NCBI GenBank assembly: GCA_025453925.1
Contig: JALOPK010000343.1
Span: 1-7,595 of the forward strand
Length of the DNA: 7,595 nucleotides
Source: Candidatus Eiseniibacteriota bacterium
GTDB lineage: Bacteria; JAFGKV01
Direction of reading: 5' to 3'
The notes under the pieces were generated by a model that was not told where the DNA came from, made no database searches, and saw only the letters and a list, made by a program, of their open reading frames with translations. This document shows positions 1 to 5,590 of this stretch, piece after piece; position 1 is the first letter of the stretch; every line of letters begins with the position of its first letter. Made by a program: the position numbers and the translations under genes.

Positions 1-33
1 ACTGGCCTGCGACGCGTCCTCAGCGGCGGCGCC

Positions 34-1416
34 GTGGATTTCATCGACGACGCCGCGCTGGGACGGCTGGCGGCAACATCCCCGCCGGAGGCCGGCCGGC
101 TGCGCGACATCCTGGCGAAGAGCATGGACAAGCAACCGCTCACTCTGGAGGAGACGGCCGCGCTTCTGGCGGTGAATGATCCCCTGGAGCGCGAGATGAT
201 GTTCGAGGCCGCGCGGGAACTGAAACGGCGGGTCTACGGCAACCGAATCGTGCTCTTCGCGCCGCTCTATGTCGGCAATGCCTGCGTAAACGACTGCGCC
301 TATTGCGCGTTCCGGCGCTCCAACCGCGGCGAAGTCCGCCGTACCCTGCGGCACCAAGAGCTCGTGGCGCAAGTGGAAGCGCTTGAGGACGCGGGGCACA
401 AGCGGCTCATTCTGGTGTTCGGCGAGCACCCCCGCTACGACGCCGACTATGTGGCGCGGTGCGTGCGCACCGTCTCCCGCACGAAAAAGGGTACTGGCGA
501 AATCCGGCGGGTCAACCTCAATGCCGCGCCGCTGGACCACGAGGGGTATCGTACCGTCAAGGCCAGCGGCATAGGCACCTACCAGATCTTTCAGGAGACC
601 TATCACCACGAGACCTATGCCCGCATGCACCCCGCCCCCACGGCCAAGGGCGACTACCTCTACCGGCTCGATGGCCTGAGCCGCGCTCTGGAGGCCGGGT
701 GCGACGACGTCGGCATCGGTGCGCTGTTCGGGCTGTACGACTGGCGATTCGAGGTGCTGGGCCTTGTTGCCCATGCCCGCTATCTCATGGAACGGTTCGG
801 GGTGGGGCCTCACACCATCAGCTTCCCGCGCCTCCGGCCTGCGGCCGGCACCGCGGTGGACATGCGCCACCGTGTGGATGACGACGCTTTCATGCATCTG
901 GTGGCCACGTTGCGGCTGGCGGTGCCGTACACGGGGATGATACTGACGGCTCGTGAAGCCCCGGAACTCAGGCGCAGGGTCATGGCCCTGGGCGTGTCGC
1001 AGATCGACGCGGGGAGCCGGATCGAGATCGGCGGGTACACCGAGTGCGGGGACGCGCAGGTGCTGGAGCGCGAGCAGTTCTCGCTGGGTGATGTCCGCCC
1101 TCTGGACAGCGTCATGCGTGAACTCCTGGAGGATGGCTACCTCCCCTCGTTCTGCACGGCGTGCTACCGGCTGGGGCGGACCGGGGAGCACTTCATGGAA
1201 TTCGCCATCTCCGGGTTCATCAAGCGCTACTGCACGCCCAATGCCCTCACCACCCTCACCGAGTACCTCGTTGACTATGCCTCCCCAGAGACCCGTGAGG
1301 CGGGTGAGCGGCAGGTGGAAAGGGAGCTGTCAGACCTGCCGGATGCCGCGGAGACCCTGACGCGCGGGCGTATCGAGACGATTCGTGCGGGCGACGAGCG
1401 CGATCTCTACGTTTAG
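34..1416 (+). CDS. hydG: [FeFe]-hydrogenase maturase HydG, radical SAM tyrosine lyase
   Basis: HydG cleaves tyrosine with S-adenosylmethionine to p-cresol and a glycyl fragment that becomes CO and CN-, delivered as an Fe(CO)2(CN)-cysteine synthon for the H-cluster. Seen here: the radical SAM motif CVNDCAYC (C84, C88, C91; CX3CX2C), the GEHP stretch (130-133), a GVGPH segment (H260, probably the dangler-iron histidine), and the C-terminal auxiliary cluster motif CX2CX22C (C374, C377, C400) that separates HydG from ThiH. The 460 residues are close to the usual 470 or so. The GTG at 34 has no clear ribosome binding site, and the frame is open back to base 1. HydG homologues normally have about ten residues before the FIDD-like segment, so the true start may lie upstream of the window. 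It is followed 7 bases later by aspA, in an apparent operon. Identity is near certain; only the start is doubtful. Confidence 0.96.
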   Translation: MDFIDDAALGRLAATSPPEAGRLRDILAKSMDKQPLTLEETAALLAVNDPLEREMMFEAARELKRRVYGNRIVLFAPLYVGNACVNDCAYCAFRRSNRGEVRRTLRHQELVAQVEALEDAGHKRLILVFGEHPRYDADYVARCVRTVSRTKKGTGEIRRVNLNAAPLDHEGYRTVKASGIGTYQIFQETYHHETYARMHPAPTAKGDYLYRLDGLSRALEAGCDDVGIGALFGLYDWRFEVLGLVAHARYLMERFGVGPHTISFPRLRPAAGTAVDMRHRVDDDAFMHLVATLRLAVPYTGMILTAREAPELRRRVMALGVSQIDAGSRIEIGGYTECGDAQVLEREQFSLGDVRPLDSVMRELLEDGYLPSFCTACYRLGRTGEHFMEFAISGFIKRYCTPNALTTLTEYLVDYASPETREAGERQVERELSDLPDAAETLTRGRIETIRAGDERDLYV

Positions 1417-1423
1417 GCGCATC

Positions 1424-2848
1424 ATGACGGCGTTCCGCACCGAGACCGATCTGCTGGGCCCGCGGCAGGTTCCCGCCGATGCCCTGCACGGGATACACAC
1501 CGAACGCGCCGTGGAGAACTTTCCCCTCTCCGGACGGCCCGTGCATCCCGCCCTTGTCCAGGCCTACGGCGCTGTCAAACTGGCGTGTGCGAGGGCAAAC
1601 CACGAACTGGGGTGCGGTGATGACCGCATCTTCGAGGCCATCGAGCGAGCCTGCGCCGAGATGATCCGGGGCGACCTGACCGAGGCCGTCATCGTGGACG
1701 CGCTGCAGGGCGGCGCTGGCACCTCCACCAACATGAACGTCAATGAAGTATTGGCCAACCGCGCCCTCCAGTTCATGGGGGAGCAGCCCGGGGCCTACCG
1801 CGTGATCTCTCCCCTTGACGATATCAATCGTCACCAATCCACCAATGACACGTTTCCCACCGCTCTGCGGGTCGCCGCGATGCAGGCGCTCCGACCGCTT
1901 GAGACGGAGATCATCCTCTTGCAGGAGGCCTTCCAGGATCGGGAGCGGGCCCTGGACCACGTGGTCAAGGTGGGTCGAACCCAGTTTCAGGATGCCGTGC
2001 TCGTCACCATGGGGAGGGAGATGGGTGCCTATGCCGAGGCGGTCGCGCGGGACCGATGGCGCATCCACAAGTGCGTTGAGCGTCTCCGAGTAGTGAATCT
2101 CGGCGGCACGGCAGTAGGCACCGGTCTGGGTGCACCGAGGCAGTTCATCTTCCGCGTGGTGGATCATCTCCGCGAGATCACCGGGCTCTCCCTCGCCAGG
2201 GGGGAGAATCTCATGGACGCGACCCAGAACGCCGACGCGTTTGTCGAGGTCGGAGGGATGCTGGCGGCGTGCGCCGCCACGCTCATGAAGATTGCCACCG
2301 ATCTGCGGTTCCTTTCCTCAGGTCCCGAGGCAGGCATCGGGGAGATCCGGCTCCCGCCGCGTCAGACGGGTTCGTCGCTCATGCCCGGCAAGGTAAATCC
2401 GGTCATCCCCGAGGCGGTGACGCAGGCCTCTCTGGTGGTCATTGCCAACAACGGTGCCCTGACCCACGCCTGCGGCCTGGGGAGTCTCGAGCTGAATCCG
2501 TTTCTTCCCCTGGTGGCTGATTTGCTTCTTGCGAACATTACCCTGCTGCAGGGCGCGTGCGGGATCCTCAACCGGTTCTGCGTCGCCGGTCTCGAGGCCG
2601 ACGAGGCACGTTGCCGGCGGCAGGTCGACACCGCTTCCGCCACCGTGACGGCGTTGGTGGAGGAGATCGGCTACGATGCGGCGGAAGCGCTGGCCGCGGA
2701 GGCCAGGGGAACCGGGATGTCGATCAGAATGCTGGCCATTGAGCGCGGCCTCCTCTCCGAAGAGCGTTTCGACCGGCTCACCAGCCCGGAGAGCGTGACG
2801 AAACTCGGGTGGGCCACTCCGCCGGTGGAGCCGGAGGCGACACCATGA
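1424..2848 (+). CDS. aspA: aspartate ammonia-lyase (aspartase) in the hydrogenase maturation cluster
   Basis: Aspartase reversibly deaminates L-aspartate to fumarate and ammonia; it is a cytoplasmic homotetramer of the aspartase/fumarase superfamily. The 474 residues match the usual length. The N-terminus has the aspartase-like DLLGPRQVPAD. Substrate-site blocks are visible: QGGAGTSTNMN (about 95-105), HQSTND (137-142), GRTQFQD (184-190) and the mobile signature loop GSSLMPGKVNP (316-326) with the catalytic serine S318 and K323/N325. The GSS plus NPVIPE wording favours aspartase over fumarase C (SSS, NPTQCE) and argininosuccinate lyase. ATG 1424 is chosen because the protein then begins like known aspartases; a GTG at 1385 would add 13 unconserved residues inside hydG. 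The Shine-Dalgarno is weak, so coupling to hydG, 7 bases upstream, is likely. It ends in an ATGA overlap with hydF. A role in supplying ammonia for the azadithiolate bridge is inferred from context. Confidence 0.93.
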   Translation: MTAFRTETDLLGPRQVPADALHGIHTERAVENFPLSGRPVHPALVQAYGAVKLACARANHELGCGDDRIFEAIERACAEMIRGDLTEAVIVDALQGGAGTSTNMNVNEVLANRALQFMGEQPGAYRVISPLDDINRHQSTNDTFPTALRVAAMQALRPLETEIILLQEAFQDRERALDHVVKVGRTQFQDAVLVTMGREMGAYAEAVARDRWRIHKCVERLRVVNLGGTAVGTGLGAPRQFIFRVVDHLREITGLSLARGENLMDATQNADAFVEVGGMLAACAATLMKIATDLRFLSSGPEAGIGEIRLPPRQTGSSLMPGKVNPVIPEAVTQASLVVIANNGALTHACGLGSLELNPFLPLVADLLLANITLLQGACGILNRFCVAGLEADEARCRRQVDTASATVTALVEEIGYDAAEALAAEARGTGMSIRMLAIERGLLSEERFDRLTSPESVTKLGWATPPVEPEATP

Positions 2849-4314
2849 GCGCGCCCCGCGGCATGCGTCTCCACATCGGGATCTTCGGGCGGAGGAACGT
2901 TGGCAAGTCTTCTCTCCTGAATGCCCTGGCGCGCCAGGATGTGGCCATCGTCTCCGCCACCCCCGGGACGACCACCGACCCCGTGGAGAGGCCCTTCGAG
3001 CTCCAGCCACTGGGGCCGGTCGTGTTTATCGATACCGCGGGCATCGATGATGACGGGGGCCTCGGCGAGCAGCGAACGGGCCGCACCCGCAAGATCCTGG
3101 AGCGGATCGAGGTGGCGCTTCTCGTGGCGGAATCCGGAACCTGGGGTGCGCACGAGGAGGAGTTACTCGACGAGTTGCGACGGCGCGGCGTGCCGCTCGT
3201 CGTGGTGCACAACAAGCGGGATCTATCGCCGCCCGATCCCGGGCTGGTGGCCCGCCTGGCCTCCGGAGGCGTGCCGTCGGTGGAGACCGACGCCGCACGA
3301 GGCATGGGTGTGGCTGAGTTGCTGGCCTCCCTCGTCCGCGCGGTGCCGGACGAACTGGTGGAGGCTCCCCCGCTGGTGGGCGATCTCATCCGGGCGTGCC
3401 AGGCCGTGGTGCTCGTGGTGCCCATCGATCTGGAAGCGCCCAAGGGGCGTCTGATCCTTCCCCAGGTTCAGACCATCCGTGACATCCTGGATCATGACGC
3501 CTGGTGCGTCGTGACCAAGGAGCGGGAGCTGAGGGATGCCCTGGATCGACTCCGGGAATCGCCCGCGCTCGTGATCACCGATTCGCAGGCATTCCTCAAG
3601 GTCGCCGGCGACGTGCCGCCTGGCACCCCTTTGACCTCGTTTTCCATCCTGTTCTCCCGGCTGAAAGGCGACATTCTGACCTTCGCGCAGGGCGCGGCCG
3701 CCATCGACCACCTCCGTTCCGGCGATCGGGTGTTGATGGCCGAGGCCTGCTCGCATCACCCCGTGGGCGACGACATCGGCCGGGTGAAGATCCCGAGATG
3801 GCTCCGTCAATACGCGGGCGGCCACATCGAGTTCGATCACGTGCAGGGGCATGACTTCCCTGCGGATCCCACGGCGTACCGCCTGATCGTCCACTGCGGC
3901 GCCTGCATGCTCACCCGTCGGGAGGTGTTGGGGAGGGTGGCCGTAGCCCGGGCACGGCACGTGCCCATCACGAACTACGGGATGGCCATCGCCCATTCGC
4001 TGGGGCTCCTGGAACGGGCGCTGGCGCCGTTTCCCGCGGCTCTTGAGGCCTATCGCGGGGAAGACTCGTTCTCGATGATGGGCGACCATCGAAAGGGATG
4101 CCACCACGTGGAACCGCGTGTTGAACTGAAGGAAGGTCTCGAGGAAGTACTGCTCGTTCCAGTAGAAGGAGTGCTTCAGGTTCCACTCCAGGGGGTAGTC
4201 GAAGGGGAAGAAGATGTCGTGAATGTGTACGAGCACACCTTCTTGCATACTCGGTGGAATGAAGGGGACTCGCGGCAATCACCTTCACAGCCGCGCGCCT
4301 CACGACACCGCTGA
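2845..4314 (+). CDS. hydF: [FeFe]-hydrogenase maturation GTPase HydF, with abnormal C-terminal extension
   Basis: HydF is the scaffold on which the diiron subcluster is assembled and passed to apo-HydA. Seen: an N-terminal GTPase domain with P-loop GRRNVGKS (15-22), the GTTTD switch (41-45), DTAG (63-66) and NKRD (123-126); a middle dimerisation domain (about 175-270); and a C-terminal cluster domain with C302-x-H304 and H350-C351-x-x-C354, the family's [4Fe-4S] motif. ATG 2845 is chosen for its GGAGG at 2833-2837 and the ATGA overlap with aspA; an in-frame start at 2809 lacks this support. Normal HydF proteins end near 400-410 residues, just after the segment here reading ALAPFPAALEAYR (392-404). 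This frame instead continues to residue 489. The added part is V/E-rich, unlike any HydF, and is explained by antisense reading of a methyltransferase remnant. The catalytic and scaffold parts look intact. Whether the tail is tolerated or removed is unknown. Confidence 0.93.
   Translation: MSAPRGMRLHIGIFGRRNVGKSSLLNALARQDVAIVSATPGTTTDPVERPFELQPLGPVVFIDTAGIDDDGGLGEQRTGRTRKILERIEVALLVAESGTWGAHEEELLDELRRRGVPLVVVHNKRDLSPPDPGLVARLASGGVPSVETDAARGMGVAELLASLVRAVPDELVEAPPLVGDLIRACQAVVLVVPIDLEAPKGRLILPQVQTIRDILDHDAWCVVTKERELRDALDRLRESPALVITDSQAFLKVAGDVPPGTPLTSFSILFSRLKGDILTFAQGAAAIDHLRSGDRVLMAEACSHHPVGDDIGRVKIPRWLRQYAGGHIEFDHVQGHDFPADPTAYRLIVHCGACMLTRREVLGRVAVARARHVPITNYGMAIAHSLGLLERALAPFPAALEAYRGEDSFSMMGDHRKGCHHVEPRVELKEGLEEVLLVPVEGVLQVPLQGVVEGEEDVVNVYEHTFLHTRWNEGDSRQSPSQPRASRHR
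4066..4254 (-). pseudogene. 3' fragment of a class I SAM-dependent methyltransferase, antisense to the hydF tail
   Basis: Reading the - strand from about 4254 down to 4066 gives about 63 residues typical of the C-terminal part of a widespread class I (Methyltransf_24-like) SAM-dependent methyltransferase: VLVHIHDIFFPFDYP, then an EW, then WNEQYFLETFLQFN and a HVVASLSMVAHH segment. These motifs are recalled from the family, not searched. Forty consecutive codons of this frame (from the second His of HIH) end in G or C in all but one case, as expected for a real gene in this GC-rich genome, whereas the overlapping + frame has mixed third positions. The upstream two thirds of such a gene (SAM-binding domain) are missing: a TGA sits just before the TTG at 4278 and nothing recognisable precedes it. 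The fragment also lacks its own stop and reads on into antisense hydF. It is therefore a remnant with no expected function. Confidence 0.82.
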
Positions 4315-4379
4315 CGATACCGAGAAAGCTTGATGAGGCAACGCGTTCGGCCGTGCTCGATGCGTGCGGAGCATTGCTC

Positions 4380-4408
4380 TTGACACGGGGCGAGGAACAG
4401 CGCATACT
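4380..4408 (+). promoter_or_regulatory. sigma70-type promoter of the rex-hydCBA operon
   Basis: A perfect -35 hexamer TTGACA lies at 4380-4385. A 17-base spacer leads to CATACT at 4403-4408, which matches four of six bases of TATAAT. Transcription would start near 4414-4416, about 70 bases before the rex start codon. The stretch is locally richer in A/T than the surrounding genes, and it is the only gap of promoter size in the window. The assignment is by eye, with no start-site data. Confidence 0.72.
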
Positions 4409-4413
4409 GAGCG

Positions 4414-4431
4414 ATGTGATTCAATTCACAA
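4414..4431 (+). promoter_or_regulatory. Rex operator (ROP) over the transcription start
   Basis: The 18 bases ATGTGATTCAATTCACAA form an inverted repeat, TGTGA-N6-TCACA. They match the Rex consensus TTGTGA-N6-TCACAA at 11 of the 12 defined bases; only the first differs. The site begins 5 bases after the -10 hexamer, so it covers the expected +1, where bound Rex would block polymerase. It lies 53 bases upstream of rex, which indicates autoregulation and NADH-controlled expression of the hydrogenase subunits. Known biology: Rex binds such sites when NAD+ dominates and releases them when NADH rises. Confidence 0.85.
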
Positions 4432-4473
4432 TGTGTAGGATTGCACAAGAATAGATAACTCACCGTGAGAAGC

Positions 4474-4478
4474 GGAGG
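4474..4478 (+). promoter_or_regulatory. ribosome binding site of rex
   Basis: GGAGG lies 6 bases before a GTG at 4485. It decides the rex start in favour of this GTG over the in-frame ATG at 4506, which would remove the first seven residues of the Rex protein and has no comparable site. Confidence 0.8.
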
Positions 4479-4484
4479 TAGTCC

Positions 4485-5096
4485 GTGGAGAAGACCATCG
4501 GCCGGATGAGCCTCTACCGCCGGCTATTGCTCGACATCGAGAAACGAGGTGCGAGCCATGTCTACTCCCATGAGCTGGCGCGCGTGGCTGGCATCGGTGC
4601 GGCCCAAGTGCGCCGTGACCTCATGACCATGGGGTTCAGCGGAAGCCCCTCGAAAGGGTATCACGTGGCGGATCTGATAGGGCACATCGGCACGGCCATT
4701 GACCCTCCGGAGCAACAGCGGGTCGCGCTGGTGGGCGTCGGCAACCTTGGGCGCGCGATTCTGGCCTACTTTCACGGACGCCGGCCCAAGCTCGCCATCG
4801 TGGCGGCGTTCGACGATGATTCGGCGAAGGTGGACAAGGTGGTGCACGGATGCCGGTGTCATCCGCTGCGGGCCATGTCGGAAATAGTCCCCGCGCTCGA
4901 CATCACCGTGGGGATCATCACCGTGCCCGCCGAGTCCGCCCAGGACATCGCCGATCGGCTGGTCAACCTCGATATCAAGGGGATCCTCAATTTTGCGCCT
5001 GCCGCGCTGCGAGTCCCCCCCGGCGTCTTCGTCGATACCATGGACATCACCACGGCGCTGGAGAAGGTCGCCTACTTCGCCCGCAAGGGCCGCTGA
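4485..5096 (+). CDS. rex: redox-sensing transcriptional repressor Rex
   Basis: Rex is a cytoplasmic homodimeric repressor that senses the NADH/NAD+ ratio. Seen: an N-terminal winged-helix domain (about 1-75) with the recognition-helix segment GIGAAQVRRDL (36-46); a Rossmann domain with GVGNLG (84-89) followed by an acidic AAFDDD (108-112) for the adenosine ribose; and a C-terminal helix, DITTALEKVAYFAR (187-200), of the type that swaps between subunits. The 203 residues fit the usual 205-225. The GTG start is supported by GGAGG 6 bases upstream. The region after the recognition helix reads MTMGFSGSPSKGY, where classical Rex has a SYFGEFGKRGVGY-like sequence, so this is a divergent, perhaps hydrogenase-dedicated, subgroup. 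A Cys-x-Cys pair (C123, C125) is also unusual. rex is first in the operon, 17 bases before hydC, and its own promoter carries a Rex operator. Confidence 0.95.
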   Translation: MEKTIGRMSLYRRLLLDIEKRGASHVYSHELARVAGIGAAQVRRDLMTMGFSGSPSKGYHVADLIGHIGTAIDPPEQQRVALVGVGNLGRAILAYFHGRRPKLAIVAAFDDDSAKVDKVVHGCRCHPLRAMSEIVPALDITVGIITVPAESAQDIADRLVNLDIKGILNFAPAALRVPPGVFVDTMDITTALEKVAYFARKGR

Positions 5097-5113
5097 GTGG
5101 AAAGGAAGCAGCC

Positions 5114-5590
5114 ATGAACCTCGGTGAGGTCGATGCCATCCTCAACCGCTACCCCAACGCTGCCAGGGATGCGCTGATCCCGATCCTCCAGGAGGTGCAG
5201 GAGCACCTCGGCTTCCTTGACCGGGATGCCGTGGTCAAGATCGGCCAGCACCTGCATCTGCCGGCAAGCAAGGTCTACGGCGTCGCGACCTTCTACAACC
5301 AGTTCAGATTTCACCCGCCCGGGCGGTTCCATGTCCAGCTTTGCCGCGGCACGGCGTGTCACGTGAAGGGGTCGGCCAAGGTGTTGGAGGCAGTCCAGCG
5401 AGCACTCAAGCTCAATCCGGGTGAAACCACCAGAGACGGCCTCTTCAGCCTCGAGGTGGTCGCCTGCATCGGCGCCTGCGGACTGGCGCCGGTGATCAGC
5501 GTCAACGGCGAGTTCCACGGCGGGGTAACGCCCGATTCCGTCAAGAGGATCATCGCGGAGTACCGGGAAAGGGGCAGGAAGGATGCATAG
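5114..5590 (+). CDS. hydC: NADH-dependent [FeFe]-hydrogenase subunit HydC (NuoE/HndA-like, [2Fe-2S])
   Basis: This is the small thioredoxin-fold [2Fe-2S] subunit of multimeric NAD(P)-linked hydrogenases, equivalent to HydC of Thermotoga, HndA of Desulfovibrio and NuoE of complex I. The 158 residues match the family (about 155-165). Seen: an N-terminal helical region with IPILQEVQEHLGFL (22-35), the conserved VYGVATFYNQF (54-64), and the cluster ligands C77 and C82 (CX4C) and C118 and C122 (CX3C). ATG 5114 has a GGAAAGGAAG ribosome binding site and begins like family members; the same frame is open further upstream inside rex, but that part resembles nothing. The last codons overlap the hydB start by 8 bases, implying translational coupling. 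A complex I NuoE is less likely because the neighbours are rex, hydF/hydG and a HydB with extra ferredoxin clusters. Confidence 0.93.
   Translation: MNLGEVDAILNRYPNAARDALIPILQEVQEHLGFLDRDAVVKIGQHLHLPASKVYGVATFYNQFRFHPPGRFHVQLCRGTACHVKGSAKVLEAVQRALKLNPGETTRDGLFSLEVVACIGACGLAPVISVNGEFHGGVTPDSVKRIIAEYRERGRKDA

Larger units (their letters stand above)
4315..4484. other. intergenic region between the hydF frame and rex
   Basis: The 170 bases hold the rex promoter, the Rex operator and the ribosome binding site in their second half. The first half (4315-4379) shows no gene. A TGCTC/GAGCA pair (4354-4358 and 4369-4373) could form a 5-base stem but is not followed by a T-run, so no convincing terminator separates the maturation genes from the hydrogenase operon. 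A perfect 11-base palindrome, CTCACCGTGAG, lies at 4459-4469 in the leader. Confidence 0.6.

Noticed and set aside
1256-2167. 303-codon - strand open frame opposite the hydG end and aspA
   Set aside because: Both + strand genes are conserved throughout; the - frame shows no motif and spans two unrelated genes, as a shadow would.
3223-4065. Long - strand open frame continuing from the methyltransferase remnant through hydF
   Set aside because: Below about 4066 the translation no longer resembles a methyltransferase and is the codon-aligned antisense of a well-conserved HydF; such shadow frames are common in GC-rich genes.
4354-4373. Possible terminator hairpin (TGCTC/GAGCA, 10-base loop)
   Set aside because: The stem is only 5 base pairs (6 with a wobble pair) with a long loop and no T-run; it is too weak to call.
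4459-4469. Palindrome CTCACCGTGAG in the rex leader
   Set aside because: It is perfect but short and does not match the Rex operator spacing; it may be chance or a minor leader structure, with no supporting second copy in the window.
4850-5113. Upstream extension of the hydC frame inside rex
   Set aside because: The added residues are Arg/His-rich, resemble no NuoE protein and overlap conserved Rex coding sequence; ATG 5114 has a proper ribosome binding site.
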